Origin: Acidimicrobiaceae bacterium
GTDB lineage: Bacteria; Actinomycetota; Acidimicrobiia; Acidimicrobiales; Ilumatobacteraceae
Assembly (NCBI GenBank): GCA_020637295.1
Contig: JACJWF010000006.1
Location: 62,001 to 126,000 of the forward strand
Reading direction: 5' to 3'
DNA length: 64,000 bases
The notes below the pieces were generated by a model. It searched no databases, was not told the origin of the DNA, and saw nothing but the letters and a program-made list of their open reading frames with translations. Within the stretch, counting starts at the first letter, position 1; every line of letters begins with the position of its first letter. The translations under genes were made by a program, and so were the position numbers. Positions 18,920 through 26,482 of the stretch are shown in pieces.

Positions 18920-20737
18920 TCAGCCTGCCGGACAGCCCTGGTAGCCGGGCGTCGGGGTGATCGCCAGTTCGTGGATGGCCTGGGTGGCGACTGTGGCGAA
19001 CAGGGGGGCAGCGGCCTTGCCACCGAAGCGGTCGTTGGACGTCGGGTCCGGCTCGTCGATCGTCACGAGGATGGTCACCTCCGGGTTGTCGGCCGGGAAG
19101 AAGCCGACGAACGAGGCCCGGTAGGCGCGGTTGCCCGTGCCGCCATAGGTGCCGTCCGACTGGACCTTGTAGGCGGTGCCGGTCTTGCCGGCGACGGGCA
19201 TGTCGGAGAGGCGGGCGTCCTTGCCGGTGCCGAAGCAGACGACGTCCGTCATCATGTCCGTCATCGTCGCCGCCGTCTCCGGCGCGAGCACCTGGTGGCT
19301 GGCGGCGGGATCGGTCTCCACCACCTGGCCGTCGGCGCCGATGGTGGCCAGCAGCAGCTTCGGCGCGACGTACGTGCCGCCGTTGGCCACCGTGTTCACG
19401 GCGGCGGCCAGTTGCAGCGAGGTGGCCGTGTAGCCGTACCCGAACGAGATGGTCGCCGGCTCGGCACCCTGCCACTCCGACGCCGGATTGAGGTCGCCGC
19501 CGCTCTCGTCGGGGAAGCCCAGCGCGGTGGGCTCACCGAACCCGAAGTCGGCCAGGTAGTCGTGGAACGTCTCGTCGGGCTCCTGCGAGGTGAGCTCCAG
19601 CGTGCCGATGTTCGACGAGTGCACGATGATGTCGCGCATGGTCATCGGCTGGGTGTCGTGGGGCTCCGCGTCGCGGATGGTCTGCTCCCACTGGCTGTTC
19701 TCGTTGAACACCACATAACCGGGTACGTCGATCGTGGTGTCCGGGCCGGCCAACCCCTGGTCCACGACCGACGACAGGCTGAAGACCTTGGCCACCGAGC
19801 CGGGCTCGAATGCCTCGACGGCCGCCAGGTTCGCCGCAGTCACGTACACCTCGCCGGTCTCGGGGTCGCGGACCACGTTGGCGATTGCGTAGATCTCACC
19901 CGTCCGGGTGTCCATCACCACCACGGTGCCGCCCTCGGCAGACAGGTCGGTGACGCGCTGCAGCAGGGCCTGCTCGACCTGGAACTGGAGGGACCGGTCG
20001 ATCGACAGCACGAGGTCCACCCCGGGCACCGGGTCCACCGTGGTGGCGCCGGAGCCGGGGATCGACCGCCCGTTGCGGTCGTGCTCGCGCACCCGCTCGC
20101 CGTCGGTGCCCGTGAGCAGGTCGTCGTACTGCATCTCCAGTCCGGCGATGCCGATGCCGTCGATGTCCGTGCGCCCGAGCACGCTGCGCCCCACCTCGCC
20201 GCTGGGCATGATCCGCTTCGCTTCCGTGATCACGTCCACACCCGCCAGCCGGAGGGCCATCACCGAGTTCGCCAGTCCGTCGTCGATCTGGCGGGCGATG
20301 TAGACGAAGCTCTTCTCCTTGGCCGTGAAGGCCTCCTGCAGCGATTGCTGCTTCTCCGCGCTGAGGCCCAACATGGAGGCCAGCGTGGCCGCGACCCCGG
20401 TGGGGTCGGTGACCAGCTTGGGGTTGGCGATGAGCGTGCTGGAGGGGACGCTCAGGGCCAGTTCCCCACCGTCGCGGGCGAAGATGGTGCCGCGCTGGGC
20501 ATGGAGGACGGACTCCGACACGCGTTGCGCCCGCCCTGCGGCGATCAGCGAGTCCGAGCCCCACGTCTGCAGGTAGAGCACCCGGCCGATCACGGCCAGG
20601 AACAGCAGCATCGACACGGCGAACACGGCCACCAGGCGGCGGCGCGAGTTGCCGGCGCGAAAGTGGATGGCCACCACCTGGGGCGGAGCCCCACGCCGGG
20701 TGCGGCCGGCCGGCGGGCGGCCGGCGGTGCGGCGCAT
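18920..20737 (-). CDS. ftsI: Septal penicillin-binding protein (FtsI/PbpB, class B transpeptidase)
   Basis: 605 residues in the frame given. The order is: basic cytoplasmic tail, one membrane helix (about 36-56), pedestal domain, then the transpeptidase domain with G-S-V-A-K (catalytic serine SxxK), S-S-N, and K-T-G-T-A. It crosslinks septal peptidoglycan with FtsW. ATG 20737 is the first start codon in this frame. A GTG at 21059 that overlaps the ftsL stop, as at most other joints in this block, opens a different frame which would need one frameshift to join. The true N-terminus may therefore be about 107 residues longer. Confidence 0.93.
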   Translation of the reverse strand: MRRTAGRPPAGRTRRGAPPQVVAIHFRAGNSRRRLVAVFAVSMLLFLAVIGRVLYLQTWGSDSLIAAGRAQRVSESVLHAQRGTIFARDGGELALSVPSSTLIANPKLVTDPTGVAATLASMLGLSAEKQQSLQEAFTAKEKSFVYIARQIDDGLANSVMALRLAGVDVITEAKRIMPSGEVGRSVLGRTDIDGIGIAGLEMQYDDLLTGTDGERVREHDRNGRSIPGSGATTVDPVPGVDLVLSIDRSLQFQVEQALLQRVTDLSAEGGTVVVMDTRTGEIYAIANVVRDPETGEVYVTAANLAAVEAFEPGSVAKVFSLSSVVDQGLAGPDTTIDVPGYVVFNENSQWEQTIRDAEPHDTQPMTMRDIIVHSSNIGTLELTSQEPDETFHDYLADFGFGEPTALGFPDESGGDLNPASEWQGAEPATISFGYGYTATSLQLAAAVNTVANGGTYVAPKLLLATIGADGQVVETDPAASHQVLAPETAATMTDMMTDVVCFGTGKDARLSDMPVAGKTGTAYKVQSDGTYGGTGNRAYRASFVGFFPADNPEVTILVTIDEPDPTSNDRFGGKAAAPLFATVATQAIHELAITPTPGYQGCPAG

Positions 20738-21059
20738 GGCGCGCCCGCGACGCGTCGCCGCCGGCGGAGCAGCGGCATCGTGCCGACGGCGCCCCGCTGC
20801 GAGCCTGGGCTGCGCCGTCCCGCCGCGGCGGCGATGACGGGACCTGGCGCCCTGGCGCCGCCGGCCGCCGCGGCGGAGGCAGCGACGGCGCCGACTGCGA
20901 CGAGGTCCGCGACGCCGACCGGGAGGGGGCTGCCGCTGCCGGACGGCGGCCGGGCGCCGGCTCGTGACGGCGCCCCAGGCCAGGGTCGCGCGGCGGCAGG
21001 CTGCGGGCGGTGCCGCCGTCGCGGGGGCCGTGACTGCGGGTACGGGTGGGGGTGCTCAC
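20738..21059 (-). other. Possible extra N-terminal coding region of ftsI, out of frame
   Basis: 322 bases between ftsL and the assigned ftsI start. GTG 21059 overlaps the ftsL TGA and opens a frame rich in Pro, Arg, Ser and Ala with codon use like real genes here (G or C in nearly every third position) for at least the first 60 codons. It is one base out of phase with ftsI. Mycobacterial PbpB has a similar basic cytoplasmic tail of about 100 residues. Either a frameshift (real or a sequencing error in a G/C run) lies here, or the region is untranslated. No Shine-Dalgarno is seen before ATG 20737. Confidence 0.45.
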
Positions 21060-21586
21060 AGCGAACCGCCGGCCTGTGCCTTGGTCTCGGCGTACTCGGC
21101 GAACTCCTCCTCGATGGTGGGGCCGTCACCGCTGCCCTCGGGAGCGCCGGCGCGCTGCACCTCGGCCAGCACGTCCGGGTCCAGCGACACGAACTGGGTC
21201 TGGCGGGCCGGCACCATCCCCAGCGCCGCCGCCTCCTGCGCCAGGCGGCCGGGCGACCTCAGCTCGGCGCGCTCGCGGCGGAGGTCGTCATAGCTGGCCT
21301 GAGCCGTGCGGATGCGGCGGTCGAGCGTGTCCAGCTGCACCTGCCGTTCGGCCAACTGGGTCTGGAAAGCGGCGGCCGCCATCATCAGGCCGAACAGCAC
21401 CACCGAGGCGACGGCTATCAGCCTGGCGGTGCGGCGACGGCGCGGGACCACGGTGAGCAGCGCCTTGGTGGAGCCGGCGGGAAGCGGCTCGGTGGTCTTC
21501 ACGAGGGCGCGCTCTGCCGTGGGCACGTCGCCGTGCACCCTCGTGCGCACCGTTGCGGCACGCTCGCTGCGAGCTGCCATCGCCAT
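21056..21586 (-). CDS. ftsL: FtsL-like divisome protein
   Basis: 176 residues. It has a basic cytoplasmic part, then one membrane helix (about 55-75, LIAVASVVLFGLMMAAAAF). A leucine-zipper coiled coil follows (about 76-115), then P-G-R-L-A-Q-E-A-A-A-L-G-M, typical of FtsL/FtsB proteins. The last 50 residues are acidic. Position between rsmH and ftsI is that of ftsL. Sequence similarity in this family is low, so the name rests on topology and place. Confidence 0.8.
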   Translation of the reverse strand: MAMAARSERAATVRTRVHGDVPTAERALVKTTEPLPAGSTKALLTVVPRRRRTARLIAVASVVLFGLMMAAAAFQTQLAERQVQLDTLDRRIRTAQASYDDLRRERAELRSPGRLAQEAAALGMVPARQTQFVSLDPDVLAEVQRAGAPEGSGDGPTIEEEFAEYAETKAQAGGSL

Positions 21587-21695
21587 GTCGAATCCCTACC
21601 TGCCTCTGCCCGCCGCTTCCGGCCTCGGGCGGGGTGCCCGGGCCGCTGTGTTCATTCCGCCGGCGGCACGCTGCGGCGCGTGCCCCGGCCGTGCA

Positions 21696-22676
21696 TCACA
21701 ACCGCCCGCGGGTCGGTGTGTCCTCGATCCGTTCCACCACCCGCAGCCGGGCGCTGCTCGCCCGTGGGTTGGTCTGCTGCTCCTGCGCGCTCGGGCGCTT
21801 CGGCACGCCGCGCACCACCCGGACGGTCTGTACCGCGTCGCACACGCAGGGCAGCTCGGGTGGGCAGAGGCAGCCGCCGGTCTCCGCCTCGCGGAAGCGG
21901 TCCTTGACGATGCGGTCCTCGCCGGAGTGGTAGCTGAGGACGGCCAGGCGGCCGCCGGGCGCGGTACGGTCGATCGCCGTGTCCAGCGCGGAGGGCAGAG
22001 CATCCAGCTCCCCGTTGACCTCGATGCGGATGGCCTGGAACGTGCGCTTGGCCGGATGCCCACCGGTGCGCCGCGCCGGAGCCGGGATGGCTGCCACGAT
22101 CACCTCGGCCAGTTCCACCGTGCTCTCGATCGGGCGGGCGGCGACGATGGCCTGCGAGATGCGGCGGGCGAAGCGCTCGTCGCCGTACTGGTGCAGCACC
22201 CGGGTGAGGTCCTCCACCGAGTAGCCGTTCACCACGTCGGCCGCCGTCCACGCCTGGGTCTGATCCATGCGCATGTCGAGCAGCGCGTCCGAGCGATAGG
22301 AGAAGCCCCGCTCCCCCACGTCCAGCTGGGGAGAGCTGACGCCGAGGTCGAAGAGGGCGCCGGACAGGGTGTCGATCGAAAGTGCTTCCATGGCCGTCTC
22401 GAGACCGTCGAACCTCGTGTGGAACACCTGCAGCCGATCGCCGAAGCGGTCAAGGCGCTGCATCGCCGCGGCCAGCGCCCGCTCGTCCCTGTCGATCCCG
22501 AGGATCGACAGGTGCGGCCAGGCCTCCAGCAGCGCCTCGCTGTGCCCCCCGCCGCCGAGCGTGGCATCCAGCACGTACCCGGAGGGCACGGTGCCGAACA
22601 GGGCGGTGATCTCGTCGACCATCACCGGGAGGTGATGGAAGCGTGGCCGCTCCTCCATGTGGTCACCACCGTCCAT
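21696..22676 (-). CDS. rsmH: 16S rRNA (cytosine-1402-N4)-methyltransferase
   Basis: 326 residues. The SAM site is VLDATLGGGGHSEALL; G-I-D-R-D-E-R-A-L-A is the second nucleotide loop. F-D-L-G-V-S-S-P-Q-L-D, G-F-S-Y-R-S-D-A-L-L-D-M-R and L-S-Y-H-S-G-E-D-R-I-V-K are the MraW signatures. The C-terminal segment carries a cysteine pattern (C-L-C-P-P-E-L-P-C-V-C). ATG 22676 has GGGGGG six bases upstream; an internal Met seven codons on is an alternative. It is the second gene of the dcw cluster, 204 bases after mraZ. Nothing is visible in that gap. Confidence 0.96.
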   Translation of the reverse strand: MDGGDHMEERPRFHHLPVMVDEITALFGTVPSGYVLDATLGGGGHSEALLEAWPHLSILGIDRDERALAAAMQRLDRFGDRLQVFHTRFDGLETAMEALSIDTLSGALFDLGVSSPQLDVGERGFSYRSDALLDMRMDQTQAWTAADVVNGYSVEDLTRVLHQYGDERFARRISQAIVAARPIESTVELAEVIVAAIPAPARRTGGHPAKRTFQAIRIEVNGELDALPSALDTAIDRTAPGGRLAVLSYHSGEDRIVKDRFREAETGGCLCPPELPCVCDAVQTVRVVRGVPKRPSAQEQQTNPRASSARLRVVERIEDTPTRGRL

Positions 22677-22880
22677 CTGCAGCCCCCCGGATCGCGGGTG
22701 CCGCCGGGATGTCTCCCCGGTCGTGCGAAACGGAAGCGGGCGGAGTGTGGGCTGTCCATCTTGCGGCCCGGGAGGCTGCAGATGGGCGGGGTGAGGTGTG
22801 CATCGGCGTATGGGTCGAGGTGTCGGGTTGACGTGGTGTCGGGTCTCGGTCCTCCTCTTCGTGGTGGTGGTTGGGTGGGG

Positions 22881-23297
22881 TCACTCGGCGCCGGCCATCT
22901 CGACGCTGGCGTCGGCCTCGACGCGCGCGTAACGGTCCGGTGTCCAGATCTCCAGGCGATCGAAGGCGCCGGCCACGGTGACGGCCGCCTCCGTCCGCAG
23001 TTCGGCGTAGGTGCGCAGTTGCTCGTCGACGTTGATCCGGCCCTGCTTGTCGATCGTCACCTGCTGGGCGGAACCGGCCAGGGCGCGGAGGTGGTTGAGC
23101 GGCACTTCTTTGGCGGCGACGCGGGCCCGCATGGCCTCGGCCTCGGCCTCGAACACGGCAGCGGGCACCACGGTGAGGCACATGCCCGGTCCCTTGGCCA
23201 CGTAGCAGTGCTCGCCGAGGCCGGAGCGGAAGCGCGACGGCAACGCCAGGCGCCCCTTGTCGTCGAGTTGACGCTCGTACGCCCCGACGAACAGCAC
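22881..23297 (-). CDS. mraZ: Transcriptional regulator MraZ
   Basis: 138 residues, two AbrB-like half domains, each with the D-x-K-G-R or D-x-x-G-R signature: LDDKGRLALPSRFR near residue 12 and IDKQGRINVDEQLR near residue 82. MraZ binds repeated boxes at its own promoter and represses or activates the dcw operon. The start is GTG 23297 with AAGGGGTGA upstream. It is the first gene of the division block. Confidence 0.95.
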   Translation of the reverse strand: MLFVGAYERQLDDKGRLALPSRFRSGLGEHCYVAKGPGMCLTVVPAAVFEAEAEAMRARVAAKEVPLNHLRALAGSAQQVTIDKQGRINVDEQLRTYAELRTEAAVTVAGAFDRLEIWTPDRYARVEADASVEMAGAE

Positions 23298-23370
23298 CGT
23301 GGGTCACCCCTTCCGCTGGATTGGCGCCTGCCTCGGGAACCCATCCACGGGTGGCGCGAACCCGTGTTTT

Positions 23371-23413
23371 CCCACTGAGTCCCCATTCTGTCGCCACTTT
23401 TCCCCACCGTCAA
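23371..23413 (-). promoter_or_regulatory. Promoter and MraZ-type operator of the dcw operon
   Basis: On the minus strand TTGACG (23408-23413) and CAGAAT (23385-23390) are separated by exactly 17 bases. Across and just after them run TGGGG, TGGCG, TGGGG and TGGGA at 10-11 base intervals, down to 23371. These resemble the repeated TGGG/GTGG boxes bound by MraZ in other bacteria. Transcription would start about 80 bases before the mraZ GTG, so this operon has a leader. Confidence 0.7.
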
Positions 23414-23500
23414 CCATTTCCCCCCATCTCGCGCCACCATCCTCCCCCCCGACCCCCCGCACAACCTCCCCACCACTCCCCGATCTCCCCCTGCCCCCGT

Positions 23501-23609
23501 CGCCCGCCCCCATCCCTTCCCGCACCGAACTTGTCGCGGCCGGACCTCGAGAATGCCCGGTCAGAGGCGCGACAAGTTCGGGCCGCCGGAGGATCGGTGG
23601 GGGCGGGCG
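23501..23609. repeat. Nested palindromic intergenic element, copy 1
   Basis: Outer arms CGCCCGCCCCCA (23501-23512) and TGGGGGCGGGCG (23598-23609) are perfect inverted repeats. Inside is a second perfect inverted repeat, GAACTTGTCGCG (23527-23538) and CGCGACAAGTTC (23568-23579). The same inner arm and a similar G/C outer arm occur at 50280-50459. It lies between the dcw promoter and the end of the lipoate-ligase-like gene; with the promoter it fills the 338-base gap here. Confidence 0.75.
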
Positions 23610-23635
23610 GGGGCGGGCGGGGCCGGCTCGGCGGG

Positions 23636-24301
23636 CTACGGGAGGGCGGCGACGAGCGCGTCGCGCAGGGCCGCAGGGTCGACGGAGACCTCGGCGGCCA
23701 CTGGGGCCAGTGCAGCGGCCGACGGGCGCGGCGCGGCCACCAGCGCCGCGGCGACCTCGGGCCGCCAGCGCAGGTGGCACATGCTCTGGAAGCGGGCCCA
23801 GTGGCGGGTGCGGCGTTGGGAGATGCCGACCAGCTTGGCCGCCGTGCCGGGCACGACGACTTCTCCGGTACCGGTGCCAGCCCAACAGACCTGGGCCGAC
23901 CACTCCGACGGTTGGAATGCGGCTGCGTGGACCGCTGCGTCGATGCCCAGGGAACCGAGCGCAGCCGCCCACACCTCGCCGACCCACACCATGGCCCTGC
24001 CGACGTCGTCAGACCACAGCAGATCGCCGGCGGGGATCACCAGGTCCAGCCAGACGAACTCGCCGGGGAACAGCAGCACCCCTCCGCCGCCGCTGCGGCG
24101 GCCGGCCACGTCCACGCCGAGCGCGCGGGCGACCCGGACGTCCACCGTCGAGTCGCGTTGTGACGACCCGAGCACCAGCGTGCGGCGGTCGGCCTCGTGG
24201 AACACCGCGGCACGCTCGGGCGCGGGGTCCGTGGCGTGAAAGGCGGCCGTGTCGCCCCGGGTCGTCCGCACCGACCACGCCACCACGTCACCCGGCGTCA
24301 C
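23636..24301 (-). CDS. Lipoate/biotin-ligase-fold protein (LplA-like)
   Basis: 221 residues. R-R-S-G-G-G-G-V-L-L-F-P near residue 71 matches the R-R-x-G-G-G-x-V-x-H loop of lipoate/octanoyl transferases. The histidine after this loop is not at the usual place. K-L-V-G-I-S-Q-R-R matches the K-x-x-G-x-x-Q catalytic-lysine region. The fold is thus likely an LplA-type ligase; the substrate (lipoate, octanoate or biotin) is open. GTG 24301 is chosen from alignment of the conserved part. It follows the HNH gene by 43 bases. Confidence 0.75.
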   Translation of the reverse strand: MTPGDVVAWSVRTTRGDTAAFHATDPAPERAAVFHEADRRTLVLGSSQRDSTVDVRVARALGVDVAGRRSGGGGVLLFPGEFVWLDLVIPAGDLLWSDDVGRAMVWVGEVWAAALGSLGIDAAVHAAAFQPSEWSAQVCWAGTGTGEVVVPGTAAKLVGISQRRTRHWARFQSMCHLRWRPEVAAALVAAPRPSAAALAPVAAEVSVDPAALRDALVAALP

Positions 24302-24344
24302 GCGCCCACTCTCCCACGCCGGACGTGTCCGGCGGCAGACGCCG

Positions 24345-24842
24345 TCAGCTGGCGGCCAGCAGGTAGGGCTTCCACTCCTCGGGTACGCGGGCCACGGCGG
24401 CGGCGATCCAGCTCTCCCCGCGCGGGGCGCGGGGCGGGCGGGCCAGCGACATCCCCGCTTCGGACGGGGTGCGGTCGCGCTTGCGGTGGTTGCAGGGACG
24501 GCAGGCGGCGGCGACGTTCTCCCACGTGTGCTGGCCGCCGCGGGACCGGGGCACAACATGGTCGATGGAGTCGGCGTAGCCGCCGCAGTACTGGCAGCGG
24601 CTGTCGTCGCGGGCGAAGATGGCGCGGCGGGACATGGAGGTGCGGCGCTGGAACGGCACCCGCACGACGTAGCGCAGACGCACCACGGACGGACTGGGCA
24701 GCACCAGGGTGGGACTGTGCAACTCGGAGCCGTCGTGGGCGATGAGGTCGGCCTTGTCGGCCAGCACGAGGCAGGCAGCCCGGCGGGCGGGCACGACGGA
24801 GAGCGGCTCGAAGGTCGCGTTGAGGACCAGGGCTGCTCTCAT
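24345..24842 (-). CDS. HNH endonuclease family protein
   Basis: 165 residues. The nuclease core is C-Q-Y-C-G-G (about 93-98), D-H-V-V-P-R-S-R-G-G with the catalytic histidine, N-V-A-A-A-C and C-N-H-R-K; two CxxC pairs bind zinc. The N-terminal half (V-L-N-A-T-F-E-P-L-S-V) is typical of a widespread actinobacterial and cyanobacterial HNH family of unknown role. ATG 24842 is supported by TAGGGT seven bases upstream. Confidence 0.88.
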   Translation of the reverse strand: MRAALVLNATFEPLSVVPARRAACLVLADKADLIAHDGSELHSPTLVLPSPSVVRLRYVVRVPFQRRTSMSRRAIFARDDSRCQYCGGYADSIDHVVPRSRGGQHTWENVAAACRPCNHRKRDRTPSEAGMSLARPPRAPRGESWIAAAVARVPEEWKPYLLAAS

Positions 24843-24849
24843 CCGGCGG

Positions 24850-24855
24850 ACCCTA
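24850..24855 (-). promoter_or_regulatory. Leaderless -10 of the HNH gene
   Basis: TAGGGT on the minus strand, seven bases before ATG 24842. Confidence 0.55.
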
Positions 24856-24923
24856 CCGAGCCGACCGATCGAGGTGGAGCAGTATTTCGGGGCCGCGCGG
24901 ACGCCGCCGGACCCTCGGGGCGA

Positions 24924-25175
24924 TCACCCCGCCTGGTCGTGCCGCTTGCACCACGTGAGGTAGTTCAGCACATCGGCGGTGTCGATCGGGTGATCGTACG
25001 AGCCGTACTGGGTGACGAGCCGGAAGTGCAGGTAGTCGGCACTCGGCACGGGCAGGAAGGGCCGGCGGCGCCACCATCCGGCCGGGGTGGTGCGCTTCCA
25101 CTGGCGCAGCGCCGTCACCCACAACGACGGGCGACGGGCGACGGCGGCTCCCGCACGCAGCAGCAGGCCGGTCAC
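24924..25175 (-). CDS. Small uncharacterised protein behind the acyl-CoA dehydrogenase
   Basis: 83 residues from GTG 25175, which overlaps the acyl-CoA dehydrogenase TGA (GTGA). It has a basic N-terminal half (W-V-T-A-L-R-Q-W-K-R) and a C-terminal half with Y-L-H-F-R-L-V-T-Q-Y-G and the motif Y-L-T-W-C-K-R. It is not a membrane protein. Tight coupling suggests it works with the dehydrogenase, but no function is recognised. Confidence 0.7.
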   Translation of the reverse strand: MTGLLLRAGAAVARRPSLWVTALRQWKRTTPAGWWRRRPFLPVPSADYLHFRLVTQYGSYDHPIDTADVLNYLTWCKRHDQAG

Positions 25176-26392
25176 TTGGCGACGGGCTCCTTCGGCAGGC
25201 CGAGCACCATCTCGCCGATGATGTTCCGCTGCACCTGCGACGAGCCGGCGTAGATGGTGCCGGCGCGGGCGTTGAGGAAGGTGCCGACCCAGCTCCACGA
25301 GCTGTTCGGCGCGCCCTCGTCGTCGGTCTGGAAGCTGGACGACGGGCGGCGGCCGCTGGGGATCATCGCGTCCGGGCCCAGCAGGTCCACGGCCAGCTCG
25401 GTGACGACCTTGTGGTACTCGCTCCAGTACAGCTTGCTGATCGCGGCGTCGGGGCCGGGGTGATGGCCTGCGACGAACTTGGTGAGCACCCGCATGCCGC
25501 TCCAGCGCATGATCTGTACCTTGCCGTAGCAGTCGGCCAGCCGCTGGCGGATGATCGGGTCGTCCGCCCGGCCGCGCTCCTTGGCCAGCAGCAGCAGGCG
25601 GTCGACCTCGGCCTGGAAGCGGATCGGCAGGGTGGCCGCGGCCTCGCCGCGCTCGTAGCCGAGGAGGGTCATGGCCACGGCCCAACCGTTGTTGACGCCG
25701 CCGACCACTTCGTCCTTCGGGGTGGTGGCGTCGGTGTAGAAGACCTCGTTGAACTCGCTCTCGCCGGAGATCATCTTGATCGGGCGGACCTCGATGCCGG
25801 GCTGGCGCATGTCCACCAGCAGGAAGCTGATGCCCTTGTGGCGGGGGGCGTCGGGGTCGGTGCGGGCGAGGGTGAAGATGTGATCGGCGAGGTGGCCGGC
25901 CGACGTCCAGATCTTCTGGCCGTTGAGCACCCACTGGTCGCCGTCCAGTTGCGCCTTCAGGCCGAGGTTGGCCAGGTCGCTGCCGGCGTTGGGCTCCGAG
26001 TACCCCTGGCACCAGACGTCCTCGCCGGACAGGATGCGCGGCAGGTAGCGCTGCTTCTGCTCCGGGCTCCCCCACTGGAGGAGGGTGTTGCCCAGCATCT
26101 GGATGCCGAACACGTCGTTCGGGCCGCCGGTGGGGACGCCGGCGCGGGCGAACTCCTCGGCGACGATGACCTGCTCCAGCGGCGACAGGCCGGCGCCGCC
26201 GTACTCGACGGGCCAGCCGGGGGCGAGGTAGCCGGACTCGAAGAGGGTGCGCCGCCACTCGGTGACGAAGTCGGTGAGCGCCTGCCCCTCGAGGCGGCCC
26301 ATCCCGTGCCAGTTGGAGGGCAGCTTCTCGGCGAGGAACGCCTGCACCTTCTCGCGGTAGGCCTCGGCTTCAGGGGTGTACGTCGGACGCAT
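25172..26392 (-). CDS. Acyl-CoA dehydrogenase
   Basis: 406 residues, full length for the family. FAD-dependent enzyme that oxidises acyl-CoA thioesters. Conserved blocks: W-P-V-E-Y-G-G-A-G (about 59-67), Q-G-Y-S-E-P-N-A-G-S-D-L-A with the substrate/FAD loop, G-Q-K-I-W-T-S-A-G-H, and the C-terminal Y-A-G-S-S-Q-V-Q-R-N-I-I-G-E. The type resembles the FadE proteins of actinobacterial lipid or sterol catabolism, but the substrate cannot be read. The start ATG 26392 follows TAACAT by six bases. Confidence 0.93.
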   Translation of the reverse strand: MRPTYTPEAEAYREKVQAFLAEKLPSNWHGMGRLEGQALTDFVTEWRRTLFESGYLAPGWPVEYGGAGLSPLEQVIVAEEFARAGVPTGGPNDVFGIQMLGNTLLQWGSPEQKQRYLPRILSGEDVWCQGYSEPNAGSDLANLGLKAQLDGDQWVLNGQKIWTSAGHLADHIFTLARTDPDAPRHKGISFLLVDMRQPGIEVRPIKMISGESEFNEVFYTDATTPKDEVVGGVNNGWAVAMTLLGYERGEAAATLPIRFQAEVDRLLLLAKERGRADDPIIRQRLADCYGKVQIMRWSGMRVLTKFVAGHHPGPDAAISKLYWSEYHKVVTELAVDLLGPDAMIPSGRRPSSSFQTDDEGAPNSSWSWVGTFLNARAGTIYAGSSQVQRNIIGEMVLGLPKEPVAK

Positions 26393-26398
26393 ACCCGG

Positions 26399-26404
26399 AT
26401 GTTA
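26399..26404 (-). promoter_or_regulatory. Leaderless -10 of the acyl-CoA dehydrogenase operon
   Basis: TAACAT on the minus strand, six bases before ATG 26392. It is the same hexamer as before divIVA. Confidence 0.55.
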
Positions 26405-26435
26405 CTCCCCGGTAGCAATCCCCGTCATGCCCGGG

Positions 26436-26477
26436 TCGGAGGGTTTCGTGCACCCCTCCGAGCCGGAAACCCTCCAA
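26436..26477. repeat. 42-bp palindromic repeat, copy 1
   Basis: GGAGGGTTTC (26438-26447) and GAAACCCTCC (26466-26475) are perfect inverted arms around an 18-base centre. The reverse complement of the whole 42 bases is nearly identical to 58395-58436, including the centre. Here it follows the stop of a ROK kinase gene and could also end that transcript. Confidence 0.8.
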
Positions 26478-26482
26478 CCGGG

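Noticed and set aside
26436..26477. Classical rho-independent terminator
   Set aside because: Stem is good but there is no T-run, and a matching copy with the same centre is at 58395; kept as a repeat with possible terminator use.
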